NCBI GenBank assembly: GCA_037178855.1
Contig: JASJZC010000002.1
Coordinates: forward strand, 4,712,001 to 4,776,000
Direction of reading: 5' to 3'
Length of the DNA stretch: 64,000 nucleotides
Source: Oscheius sp. JU75
Taxonomy: Eukaryota > Nematoda > Chromadorea > Rhabditida > Rhabditidae
A program made the translations under genes and the position numbers. The notes beneath the pieces were generated by a model. The model searched no databases. It saw only the letters and a program-made list of their open reading frames with translations, and was not told the origin of the DNA. Of this stretch, positions 1 to 11,361 are shown in pieces; within the stretch, counting starts at the first letter, position 1, and each line of letters begins with the position of its first letter.

Positions 1-1423
1 CACATTGTACGCGACCGTAGAAGTTCAACACGTACGATTGTGTGTCTGAAATAAGTAAATATTGGTTTGTAGAAAGAACTCACCATCATTCCAAATAGGC
101 GGTTTGTTATTCATAACCACGATCTGATTCATGTTCTGCTCTGTTGGTGTTTTCGATCTCTTATGCCGCTCAATCAGCGTGTCTTTTTCCTGAACGTTTT
201 TCTCCAAGAATTATCTTCTTCCTCACTTCAACCGGCTGAATCCGCATCCGTTTGTAGGCAATTGACTGCCCGGTATGAGCAACTCCAGGAATCACAATAG
301 TCATTTTCCGCGGTCCTTTGAATCCCAGAACGTTTGTTTCGTAGAGAACTGCTGCCAGTTCCTGGCGAACCTCAACAGAGACGGTCTTGCTCGGATTCTT
401 CCCGTTATCGTACACGGTAAAATGTGTTCCCATGGCGTTGGCTCGAACCTTGGCCACAAAGGCTCCACTTTCTTTCGATAAATCTGTTGCATCGGTTGAG
501 ATGAGATAGTTTGCCGTCTTGCACTTCTTTCTCCTTCGCGCGGCCAATAGGAATATCTTTCTTGTCGGTTTCTGTGGATCCAGGGGATCCAAATGAAGAT
601 AGTAGGTCGGATACATGCCCTTGTCCATTCCCTTCTTGTCGCGCGTGATCACACAACGGAATACCTTGCCCGCCTGCGCCGGTTCCTCCACAAATTTCTC
701 AATATTGTTTAAGATGTAGTCGTAATCTGGCTCCTGGTCGTCTTTCGGTAAGTCGATGTCGTCTCGTCCTGGATTGACAGCAATATCATCGCCAAGATCT
801 GTAAGTATGTGTTTTTGTTAACTGTTTCTATGGAAACCTAGGTCGGGATCTTCGTCCTCGCTGAGAACAACGGCGCTCATGTCAGCTTTTTCCAGTTTGC
901 TGGCCAGTTCATCTTCCTCATTCGATGATATGCTGTAAATATTATCTCTGTACTCTACTAGACAGATTCAGATTGCTGTTCTTGAAGAGGCTTGAGGAAG
1001 GAAGTACTGGGTTCATAAAACTCACAAAGATCTGGTGGACGCACTCTTGGTCATATGTACTCCAGAAGACAGTTCATTCAGCCTGGACGCTCGACTTCCG
1101 AACCGATCCGGATCATCGCTACTTTGAGACAAGGGACCATCGAAGCACATTGTCTGAGGAACACTGAACGGATCGACGAAGCTGAATATCCGGCTTTCCT
1201 GCTAGAGACAGTCGCTTACACAAAATCTGAATGAACAGCTGCAGCGTTGGGAACTGCAGTGATTCCTTGGGTGGTGGTTCGTCGATTCCGCTGCTTCTCT
1301 TCGAGCATTTTGCGCTAAAAAGGAAGAAGTTCGAACGTAAACACTTATGTACACAATCCAGTTACTTTTCTAAATACCCACCTGTCGAACAAGATTGGCC
1401 TCAACCCAGTCCGTACTAGCCAT
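1..1423 (-). CDS. tub-1: Tubby-family protein, 3' end outside window (partial)
   Basis: Tubby proteins bind phosphoinositides and help move membrane receptors into cilia. The spliced model starts at the ATG at 1423, just after a TTTTGCAG acceptor, with an N-terminus (DWVEANLVRQRKMLEEKQ) like the conserved tubby N-terminal helix. A variable, acidic linker follows, and then the tubby domain: GMYPTYYLHLD, RRRKKCKTANYLIS, FTVYDNG, RQELAAVLYETNVLGFKGPRK and PPIWND joined to DTQSYVLNFYGRV. Introns are short; the one at 190-226 is 37 nt and joins RIQPVE to EKDTLIERH. The last exon visible (positions 1-46) reads off the left edge before the C-terminal signature. All family blocks present are intact. 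The linker exons between about 940 and 1370 are inferred from phase and consensus only. Confidence 0.93.
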
Positions 1424-2344
1424 CTTGACTGAGTCTGCAAAAGACAACTGGAAGGTGAATCGAGGGCTTGGTAGCAGTGTTTAATTGCGACTGACGAGTC
1501 GATCTCGACCGCCGTTGCCGCGGAAACAGACGCCGACGCTGGCCCGTCGATGGGCTCAAAACTACTGGCAAAAAGTAGGTAATTCTCAGAAGAAGAGGAT
1601 TAGTGGGAGATAATCAGTTTATTTGTAGGGCAAGAAAACATCGAGAGAGACAGTCTGAATCTCAGGGACAGACTTTTAGTTTCTGTAAGATCGCAGTCGG
1701 ACAGGATAGACGAATGAGAACGACTGTAGTTTCATCAAGGTGACTAGAAGAAGGACTAGCTTGAGAAAGGAGCAAATTACATGTTCTGTTTACGACTTTT
1801 TAGTGCCTTCGGATACGTATCCTGGGGAACGTCAAGTCCTCATTAAGCCTTTTTTTTCAATGTTAGACTTGTGCTTTTTGAGTTCGTGGAAAACTTCCTG
1901 TGTAGGAACCTCCTCTTTATCTTTTTTCACTACACAGTTCAACAACTACAACTTTGTAAACTTCATAAGTGTCGCCTAGTTGCGGGGATAGCTGTACGGC
2001 TCTTCTCGCAGGGTTGTATGGTCAAACTGCTCCGTCCCGTAATTTTCCCAATTCTGACTCAACCCGGCCTCGATCTGTTTCGGAAAAGCAAAAGACTGCA
2101 ACCTCAAGGTCAGAACTGACCTTTTCGGTCAATTGTCTGAGTCATTTCAGTATAAAACAAAGGAACTGTGGTTGTAATCGACTTTGTGTGTTCGCGGCTG
2201 GACAACACTTCTGTTGTAAAGGGCTTTTTTCTTCTCGAGAACCCGTCCACAAGGCTCTCAGCCTATAATAGACATCATCGATACGTCCAGAGAGTGTCTC
2301 TCCTCAAACCCTGATCTGCTTTTCGCCCTGATTCTTCTTTCCCG
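1424..2344. promoter_or_regulatory. Intergenic region between divergent tubby and proline-rich genes
   Basis: The stretch separates two divergent genes and so should hold both promoters. It has no recognisable coding exon. Around 1840-1960 it is T-rich. No TATA-like or repeated element stood out by eye. Confidence 0.4.
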
Positions 2345-3276
2345 ATGAGATCAATATTATTCCTTCTAACTGTTTTCTCCGTTGTTTTTTCTGCTAGGTG
2401 AGTCTCTGTAATTTGAGAGAAACCCCAATGGAGTTTCAGATTCAAACGAGGGTCTTATGGTCGACCGATAAGTAGTTATTCGCCTCCGCAAGATCAATCC
2501 AACTACTTTCCCTCCTCTAGTTATCAACAACCTTATTCAAACTACCAGACCTCAAATTACCCGCAATATCAAGGCGCTTATAACAATTATCAGGAGAACT
2601 ATAATGGCTATGGGAACTATGGAGGAGAGTACAATGACGGATTCAACCGACCGTATTGGGCGAGACAGAGGGGGCCTCAGATTCCTTGGTGGAAGAGACA
2701 ACAGTTTTTAAGCCAGACATATCCTGAAGACCAGTATCAAGGACAGATGAGAGGAGGACCACAGCCGCCGGTTAGTCTATTCCCAATGCAAAGCTAGAAA
2801 CAAATTAGATGTATCCCCAAAACAATAATCCCCAGATGTCCGAGCCGCAGATCATTCAGAAACCCGCTCCTCCTGTCTTTGTCGGTTAGTTCTGTCCGCT
2901 ACCAATAGAACAAGAACTTCTAGCTCCAACAACTCCGTATCCTGAGATCCCAGTTAATCCACCTGTCCTCGAGGTACCTGTCGTTCCCGCCATAAAAGAG
3001 AAGGAATATCCGGACTCTCCGCCAACTCAGAGCGGACCTCCACCCGGTCCTCCTCCTCCGTCACCCGAATACCCCGAGATTCCTTCAAATGCGGGCCAAG
3101 CTCGTGGATTCCCGGCTCCTCTTTCTCCATCGGAATACCCAGAAGCAAGTCAGCCTGCTGCTTCTGTAGCTCCACCACCTCCTCCCGACTATCCAACAGC
3201 TACCTCACTTCCTAATGGCTTTACTCTGCCACCAGCTGCGGCTGTTCCAGATATTCCCGAACCTCCGGGAAAATAA
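2345..3276 (+). CDS. Secreted proline/tyrosine-rich protein
   Basis: I do not recognise an orthologue. The start ATG at 2345 opens a hydrophobic signal peptide (MRSILFLLTVFSVVFSA), and exon 2 begins at 2440 after a 42-nt intron. Directly after the signal peptide lies RFKR, a furin-type processing site. The mature part is first Tyr/Asn/Gln/Gly-rich with NY, YQ and YG repeats, then Pro-rich with PPPP runs and repeated EYPE/DYP motifs, ending in EPPGK. Further introns lie at about 2771-2810 and 2885-2922. The composition suggests an extracellular-matrix, cuticle or mucin-like protein; this is inference only. The gene converges on lactate dehydrogenase with 59 bp between stop codons. Confidence 0.8.
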
Positions 3277-3291
3277 ACATTATGCTTTATT
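3273..3291. promoter_or_regulatory. Opposed poly(A) signals of two convergent genes
   Basis: An AATAAA on the + strand (3273-3278) overlaps the stop region of the proline-rich gene, and an AATAAA on the - strand (3286-3291) serves lactate dehydrogenase. The two signals are 7 bp apart, so the two transcripts must overlap tail to tail. Confidence 0.6.
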
Positions 3292-3335
3292 GATTATCTA
3301 AATAGGTAGAGGAACAGTGACTTCAATAAGGGAGA

Positions 3336-4488
<1,153 letters not shown>

Positions 4489-5181
4489 TCTGAAGGTAAA
4501 AGCTCTTTTGAGTTCAAAATATCAATCGGGCGAGAGGCCCTGTTTTTGTTTGCCTGCAGACGTGGGGGAATTCAATAAATGTCTGGAAGGGGGATGTCCT
4601 TGAGGGAAGCAAGCAAATAACTATCAATTGGCGAGCAGAAGATCACCGCTTTTTTGGGGAGTTTTTGAAGAAGAACAACAGAAAGCAAGACTGCAAATAT
4701 CGAGAGTTTCCAGCATTTTGAGACAAGCGGTCAGCTGTCGATTGAGGGGCGCGTCTGGAATGTAATGCACGAACGTGCAATCCAACAAAATACGAGAATT
4801 CGGGAGGCCAGACGAAGCAGATGTTTTGAGGAACAGGGGGCAGAGAGCTCGTGGAACAACTTATGGAATCGCCAGCCGTCTCAACAGAAATTTGAAAAGC
4901 GAGCTGGACGGAAGTGATTGTCGATTTCTCGACCTTGACCAACGGCTGCTAACCTCAGAAGTTCAAAAGTACACCTGTTGAATGGAGCATTAGCTCAATT
5001 CGAAATGTATCCAGAGACAATTTTAGAATGAGACGCTCGCGGGAAAAAAATCATAGACGTAATGTTTAGCATGACCTTCAGTCAATAGGTGGCCGCGTTG
5101 TTTACGTACCAACCTACATGTTTTGATTGTTAACTAGGGGTCAGCGAGAATAACAACCAAGATAGTATGTTGACTGCCTGA
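4489..5181. other. Upstream region of ldh-1, no gene seen
   Basis: Open frames here are short and lack splice-compatible continuation. It should contain the ldh-1 promoter. I see no repeat or RNA gene. Confidence 0.35.
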
Positions 5182-5451
5182 TTACTTCAAAGTGTCGCGT
5201 CTTATTTCGTTCGATATGTTACCACAATTAGAAAGAGCAAACTCACTGAGACATATCCTAAGCGCGATTAGAGCGTAGACTGATGCAACAGCAATCAGGA
5301 CTCCTCCCCTCGCTTTCGTGAAAAAGCTCCAGACCGGAGTCAATTGCATCAGAAGAGCATTGGGAAATTTGCACGTATGCACTTGTGGATGTGATGATGC
5401 AAAGCGACGACGGGAAACTTTTTTCACAATGAGGACTAGAGCTCGATTCAT
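5182..5451 (-). CDS. Small predicted mitochondrial single-TM protein
   Basis: I do not recognise the family. The frame opens at ATG 5451 (MNRALVLIVKKVSRRRFASS), a positively charged, Arg/Ser-rich start typical of a mitochondrial presequence. A hydrophobic segment follows (GVLIAVASVYALIALRICL). It is about 89 residues if unspliced. A good GTGAGT donor right after LRICLS means the C-terminus could instead be spliced. The gene begins 46 bp downstream of the mL53 stop on the same strand and may be the last gene of an operon. A small respiratory-chain subunit would fit the size and layout, but that is inference. Confidence 0.5.
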   Translation of the reverse strand: MNRALVLIVKKVSRRRFASSHPQVHTCKFPNALLMQLTPVWSFFTKARGGVLIAVASVYALIALRICLSEFALSNCGNISNEIRRDTLK

Positions 5452-5497
5452 TAACAAAACAATAACAAATAGCTAAAGAGGTATATGTGGAAGGAAT

Positions 5498-5980
5498 TCA
5501 GATCTTGGTCATTGGGCGGGTTCCAGATCTGCCCAGTTCCGGATTTCCTAGAAGACGATTGAATCTCATTATCACGTCCATCGCCGGCATGTTGTTGGTA
5601 TTGAATCGAAGCTTCTTTCCGCTGTCTAACAGGGGTAAATTGCTTAGAAGAAGATAAAAACTACCTAGTGTGGCGACAAAGAAAGGGTCTTGTCGGTCGT
5701 TGCGAATGTCGGCTTTCACTCGGACCTGTGGGTTCGTCAGTCGCACTTTGGGAGCCATTATACTGTGCCAGAATACCCTGAAATTGTTGAATGAGCAGAA
5801 TTACTTCTTGCACTTGAATAAATGAACGAACCTCAAGGAATGATTGCCCGAGTGAAGCGGATCCATGGAAATATCTATAGATTTGACGGTTTTTAGATCC
5901 AGAGCTCGGCTTGCCAAGGCCAGTCTCTCGGCCGGATTCCATCTGACGCCGTAGCGTATCTTCTGCCACATTTGGCACAT
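5498..5980 (-). CDS. MRPL53: Mitochondrial large-subunit ribosomal protein mL53
   Basis: Three exons give about 120 residues. The model starts at ATG 5980, immediately after a TATGTGCAG acceptor (MCQMWQKIRYGVRWNPAERL). The core matches what I remember of mL53: LKTVKSIDISMDPLHSGNHS, then VRVKADIRNDRQDPFFVATL and an M.A.DVIMRFN block, like the human VKQVRVQFCPF, VIADVRHDG and TALEMLTAF blocks. Splicing joins NHSLR to VFWHSIM and ATL to DSGKKLRF. The role would be structural, in the mitochondrial 54S/39S subunit. It lies 170 bp downstream of AK6 on the same strand. Confidence 0.72.
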
Positions 5981-6150
5981 CTGCACATAAAACGTCATGA
6001 ACACAACAAAGCTGAAAAACATCAGACCGAATCGGCGGTGAAATAGTTGACTTGATATGAAGCAGGAACTTTTAACGTGATAACACAACAACCTAGAACG
6101 AATCTGCGCAAAATATGACAATCTCAACAAGAAACAACGAGTAGAGAGGC

Positions 6151-6759
6151 CTATTTCTTCCAGGAATTGACCATTTCCATTACTTTTTCAAGATTTTCGT
6201 GCATCTCATCAACCGTTTCCGATTTCATCTCGTGAATTCGCTCTTCTGGATAGGCGTCGCGCGCTTCTTCAGCTAACGAGCCGAAGATTTCCGATTCGAC
6301 GTTTTCTTTGATCTTGATAGGAAAGTTGGGAATGCAAATCATGAAGACTAACCTTGAATTCGTCGTAACCTCTCTGGCTGAGTCGATCGTAAAGGATCTC
6401 TGTCGGACAGCGGAGCACAATGACAAAGTCGAACCAGCGCTCGGGGAAGAAATCGGAACCGTGGTAGTCGACAACAGCACCTCCTTGGTCACTATTCATC
6501 CGGTCCTCGATGTGATCGAGTAATTTATCCTCGTCCAGAACGTGAGAATTATACTGCGGGTCGAACTCCGTCACCAGATTGTTCTCCCGAATTATCTTTC
6601 CTATCTGAAAACCTTTTTTTTTTTTTAGATGACCAAAGGTGCCTCCAGAAAGTCGTATCCTAGACGATTGGCCAGCTCTTGAGCCAGAGTACTTTTTCCA
6701 GTGCCAGGAGTTCCTGTGATCAAGACATTCGGTTTGTTCCTCGTCTCCGGAGTGGCCAT
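6151..6759 (-). CDS. AK6: Adenylate kinase isoenzyme 6 (AK6/hCINAP type)
   Basis: AK6 is a small nuclear adenylate kinase/ATPase also needed for late 18S rRNA processing in other eukaryotes. The protein begins MATPETRNKPNVLITGTPGTG, with the P-loop GTPGTGKST. Then come LDEDKLLDHIED, the signature VVDYHGSDFFPERWFD, the LRCPTEILYDRL lid region and a C-terminal acidic helix ending MEMVNSWKK. Length is about 173 residues, as in the family. The first intron (6605-6642) joins YDFLE to IGKIIRE and uses a GC donor. The second joins YDEFK to IKENVES. The start lies just after a TTCCAG acceptor, consistent with trans-splicing within a candidate operon. Confidence 0.92.
6605..6642 (-). other. 38-nt GC-AG intron in AK6
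   Basis: On the minus strand the exon ends CTGGAG and the intron begins GCACCT and ends TTTTCAG, with a 13-A run inside. Removing exactly these 38 nt restores the conserved AK6 spacing between the P-loop half and the LDED block. A GT donor ten bases further in would give a 28-nt intron and insert three extra residues where the family has none. Confidence 0.75.
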
Positions 6760-6911
6760 TCTGGAACTGGATAGGGCAAAAACAATTGAACAAGAGGTAT
6801 TCGATCGAAATAACGATGTAGTTTTTGTAGAAACAGCGCAAAAGAATTATTCATAACAAGAATGGGATAACAAAAACAAATGGATGCAAAAACAAAGACT
6901 AACATACAAAA

Positions 6912-8414
6912 TTACGAGGTCTCAGTCGACTTTAACTTCTTCCTAAGCTTTTCGAGCTTCGTCTCGAGACTATCACAGAGTGGACGCTCTGAGAATGGAA
7001 CGTATTTAACCGGCATCGGACGATCTTGAGTGTATTGAAGAAGACCCTTGTTGAAATCTATCGAGCTACTTTCTTGCAAATCCGCTATCATATTCTGGAG
7101 CAATTGAGCTCTGAATTCTTCTATTTTGCAATAAGGAAATGACTAACTTGGTAGTGAATTCAGCCCAGGTGCTCTGCAATAAACTGATAGTCCTTTGCGT
7201 GACAGTGTCATCTTCTTTCCAATCAATATTAGCATCATCATATCTGAATATTTTATTACAGTAAAAACAGAAAGTTAGAACCAACTTGCAATCGAAGAGA
7301 CAAAGAGGTGTCTCTTTGGCCAAGCCGTAATGTGGACGACGGGGTGTCTTGACAATATCTAGCATTTCAGCCACCAGCTCCGGTTCCTCATTTCCTTGGC
7401 CAATTTCGTGAAGAACACCGACTATATAACGAATCATATGCCACAAAAAGCCGGAGCCCTCAACCGTGAGCTCAATCAGATCGTACTGACCGTTGTTTCG
7501 ACTGAATGGTTGATGTTTTGAATGAAAAGAGGTTCCACCTGATATGTTGAATGCGGACATCGAAAATACGACGCACGTAGGTGGCACAGACACGTGCTTC
7601 ATTGGAGTCTATCTGGCAGAAGTTCCTGAAGTCGTGTTCGCCGATGAAATAGCTGCACGCCTTTTGCATACGCTAAAAGTTTCTTGTTTGGAAAAATGAA
7701 AAGAACTAACTTCAATGTCAAGGTTTGCTCTGGGCATACTATACTTGTAAACTCTCTTGTTGCATTGATGACGTGCCGAAAAGTCTCGTGATAGCGGAGC
7801 CCATCCGGTGACTCGAATAGTAGGTGGCAAAACTCCGTTCAGCATTCGAATATACGGCAGTTCCTCGCCGGCCTTGTAGTTTGCAATAACATCTGGATCG
7901 GCGTCTTCCTCCCAAAAAACATTTTCTCCAGTCGAATCAGATGATCTGAAGAAATTAATATACCGCAAATTTAATAAGTTACCTCACAATCAAGGCGGCA
8001 ACCTGCTTGAAGGCGGAAACTCCCTTGTCCGTTCGACCACATCGTGACATATCGCAGTTTTTCGGGTCGGAAACCAGGTGTGTTTTCAGCAAGGCGTTCA
8101 TTAGATGCTGTAGGTGTTTTGCGTAAAAAGAATAAGTTGAAAACTAACTCTTTCGACAGTATTTTCTGTATTCGTCTGCTGAACGAGGCCGTCATGTTTC
8201 CAGCCGAAATAGAGGAACCTCAGAGCAATTTTACGTTTTGGATGCATAGCAAAGTTGAACTTGCGAACAGTTCGAGCCTTTTTGACGGCTGGAGGCTGTT
8301 CTGAACTACACAATACTTGGAGCAAAGTTGAAAGTTACCTTTTGCTGCTGATGAAGTGGCTTCTTCGACCTCCATAACTCTTTTGGGGTTGTTTTTTTTT
8401 GGAAATGAAGCCAT
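6912..8414 (-). CDS. PUS3: tRNA pseudouridine(38/39) synthase PUS3/DEG1
   Basis: The enzyme isomerises uridines 38 and 39 in the tRNA anticodon arm. The chosen start is ATG 8414, the first Met after a GATTTCAG acceptor ([18 protein letters not shown]). Blocks in order: [45 protein letters not shown] with the catalytic Asp in [70 protein letters not shown] and [14 protein letters not shown]. The D-F-R-N and [10 protein letters not shown] blocks place it in the Pus3 rather than the Pus1 group. About eight introns, all near 40 nt. It is probably the first gene of the minus-strand cluster that continues into AK6. Confidence 0.94.
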
Positions 8415-8639
8415 CGCAGCTTGGTTATTACCTGAAATCAAATTTTTTGCATAATTCTTAGAGAAATCGGGCAAAAAGAACGGACAAAAAGTGGTAACAT
8501 TTGAAAGTACGCATTTTCACGCCTATAAAATTTTTGCCCCACGTGCCCATTTTCGCTTGAACGCGTTGTGCACAGTTCATTTCCTAGCTTCATCCACATC
8601 CTTCCTCTATAATCTCCCTACTTTTAGAGTCTCCTGCGC

Positions 8640-9112
8640 ATGCTTCTAACTGTTGTCCGGCGTGTGCTAATACGTGGGCCAGACGGGAATACCATTTGGA
8701 GAGAAACCAGCCAGCTGCACTCGCCTAAAGGAGGAAAGAAGCTCACATTCGTTTCGGTTAGCTCTTTTTTTTCTTGCGAGTGTTTCAACGCTGACTTACC
8801 CAAGTTGTTGTCAAAGTGCGGTTATAGTACAGACTGCTACCAAAAAGTTCCATTTTATTTTCAGGGTTCCATCGCCATCTTGGCTGTTGTATTTTTCGCT
8901 GCACTTCACGGAACTCTACAATCAGAAATCAACCCGGACTCCAAGTGGGGATGTGAGTTTTCTTCTTTACGTCTTATAAAACAAAGAAACTCGGCACTCA
9001 ATCAGTCATTTCAGCAGCTTTCCGCACTCTCTCAACGGAGCCTCTAAAATGGTTAGGAGCTGAACAGACGCAGAATGCTCCACTCCCTTCCCATTCATCA
9101 CATTTAAAATGA
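8640..9112 (+). CDS. Small single-TM protein, probably mitochondrial
   Basis: I do not recognise the family. Three exons (8640-8756, 8865-8952, 9015-9112) give exactly 100 residues. The N-terminus MLLTVVRRVLIRG is positively charged with no acidic residue, like a mitochondrial presequence. It is followed by HSPKGGKKLTFVS and one hydrophobic segment (IAILAVVFFAALHGTL), then a polar tail ending PLPSHSSHLK. A TTTTAG acceptor lies 13 bases before the ATG. It is divergent from PUS3, 225 bp away, so the two probably share a promoter. A small respiratory-chain or assembly subunit would fit, but there is no motif to prove it. Confidence 0.65.
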
Positions 9113-9419
9113 TCAGTATATCTATATTTTGGTTCGTTTTGCAGAGCAGTAAACAGATTGCAGGTATTCTGAAGTTTTTCTTTCCGTCGCAGGTCATTTC
9201 ACGAATATTTGAAAGCTTAGAAACAATCCTTTATAAGAGGAATCCTGTTACATTTAAGTTGGGCAATACAAATCAAATTCTAGAAAACTGGAGTGTAAGC
9301 GGAGAGATAAGAATACTTTCTAGACCGGAAGACATCACTGGGGAGGATCGAAAAGGTCACAGGAAGATACGCACTGGGATTTGACAAGCTCATTTTACAA
9401 AACAGGCTAACAGATATTT
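9113..9419. other. Convergent intergenic gap
   Basis: This AT-rich spacer lies between the tail ends of the small TM gene and the glutamate transporter. No coding exon or repeat was recognised. Confidence 0.3.
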
Positions 9420-11361
9420 CTAATGGGTTTCAGCCGGGACACTTGTGTACTTTCCCCTAGCTGGTTTCTCGTCATCCTCAGGAGCTAGCATCTTCTCGTT
9501 CAGAAGTTGACGATCGTGATCGAGAAGGTCCTTCTTGCACTTGTGATCGACGATTCCAGCTCCGAAAGCATCCCCCAAGACGTTGATCGAAGTACGAATT
9601 CGGTCTCTGAAGGGGATCTACTTCTTTCTCTACACAGAAACTTACAATAGCCAGTCAACAGCAACAATGAGAGAGACGTCCTTTACGGGAAGACCGACAG
9701 CGGTCAGAACGAGAAGCATGGTCACGAGACCGGCGGAGGGAACGGAAGCAGCTCCAATGGAAGCCAAAGTGGCTGTCAGACTGACAGTCACCACCTGACC
9801 CATACTCAAATGAACTCCATTCATCTGTGCGATGAAGATGGCAGCCACAGCCTCGTACAAAGCAGTTCCGTCCTGAATTATCGTCGTTTCATAGATAGTG
9901 TTTTCCTCGAACCATGTTGATTGTGGCTCCTACAGGCAGAACGAATCGGGTAACACGCTTGTCTACACCAAGATTCTCTTCGAGACAGGTGTAAGTCATG
10001 GGAAGAGTGGCAGACGAGGAAGCAGTTCCCAGAGCTGTGATCCAGGCTTGGAGAAGGCCTCTCATGAATTTAAAGGGATTCTTCTTGGTGGCCAGATAGA
10101 AGACCGTAGGAAGAGTGATCAGCGCGTGGATGGCCAAACCACAAAGGACCTGTGTTTCTCCATGTGAAGGGAATAAAAGTGAAATTTACAGTAACCATGT
10201 AGAGGGCCAGCATACGAGCAGTATCCATGATATCTTGAATTTCGAGGATTTTGCCAGCAATCAGGCACATGATTCCGATCGGGGAGTACCTGAAGTTTTA
10301 CTTTTTTTTCCAAAACGTTGTTCAGATCTTTGAGTGACCTTGAAAGGTACTGGGTAACATGCATCCTTTGTGGAAGACCGTAACTTAGGTCTACAAAACT
10401 CACCACATGACCATCATGACGAGCTTCATGATGACCTTGTCCAGAGTGACGAAGAACTGAATCATAACATGAGCTTCGTGGCCGAGTTGTGAGAGGGAGA
10501 TTCCGATGGCAATGCAGAAGACAATGATACCTGAATTCATAGAACTTTCCAATTGAACAGCTTTCTTACCTAGCACATTCATTCCGGGAACGTACTCCAC
10601 GGTGGCCTTGACCACATCCAAGGCTCCGCTGTTCAAAGCGGCCAATGTTTTCGTGTCGTTGTGTTTTAAAATCTTCGGCCGTACTGTGACATATTTGGTT
10701 TGAACTTGTTGGAAGGTGGCCTGGACGATGTTTTCGGGGAAGGTGTTGCGGAGAAGATCGAGGAGAGTGTCGACGGTGCTGACCTTCTTGCCCTCAGTTC
10801 CCTCTCCCAGGTCTTGTTTAATCGTCGGGTCTCCAGGATGGATGACGAGAACGAGAAAGATTCCAGTCTGAACCAATCAGCCCTTCAAATTTCCGGTCAG
10901 GACTTACAATGACGGCAAGAACAGTAGTTGAGACGTAGTAGAGGATGGCAATAGAGCCCATTTTTCCAGATTGTTTGGCATCGAGCTGTGAAAGACCTGA
11001 AACACGCAGTGACTCTCTACTTTCATAATCCTATTCGTAAAAGAAAAGAGTGCACACCAGAGATCAGAGAAGAGATAATGAGGGGCAAGATCATCATTTT
11101 AAGCATATGCATAAGAAGCTCTCCGGGGAACGCAACGAACATGACGGTCTGAAAATGTTCTTTTTCTCTCAAGAACAGAGAACACTTATGGTCAAGACCT
11201 TATCCTAGTCAAAGAAGTTGATCACTCAGTCTCTTGAGAACACTAACCTGAGGTCCAAGTTTCATTGGACGAAGAGCAGCACCAAGAACGGCTCCGAGAA
11301 CGACGGAACCTATCGTCGCGACCAGAAGAGCATTCTTCCGCAGCCAATGTTGCTGCGTCAT
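9420..11361 (-). CDS. Excitatory amino acid (glutamate) transporter, SLC1 family
   Basis: This plasma-membrane symporter takes up glutamate with sodium. The start is ATG 11361 ([19 protein letters not shown]) and the stop is at 9420; introns are mostly about 40 nt, plus two near 100 nt. Family blocks in order: [21 protein letters not shown] (TM2), a variable extracellular loop of about 100 residues after [45 protein letters not shown] (hairpin 1 serine-rich tip), [13 protein letters not shown] joined to [16 protein letters not shown] (TM7 NMDGT), and [19 protein letters not shown] (TM8 with substrate-binding Asp, Arg and Asn). The tail ends YTSVPAETH. All transport motifs are present. It belongs to the C. 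elegans glt group, but I cannot assign a number safely. Confidence 0.95.

Larger units (their letters stand above)
5182..8414 (-). other. Candidate four-gene operon (PUS3, AK6, mL53, small protein)
   Basis: Four genes lie head to tail on the minus strand. Gaps between stop and next start are about 152, 170 and 46 bp, and each downstream gene has a splice-acceptor-like CAG/TAG close before its ATG. Compact co-oriented housekeeping genes with this spacing are the usual look of nematode operons resolved by trans-splicing. The operon itself is inferred. Confidence 0.55.
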
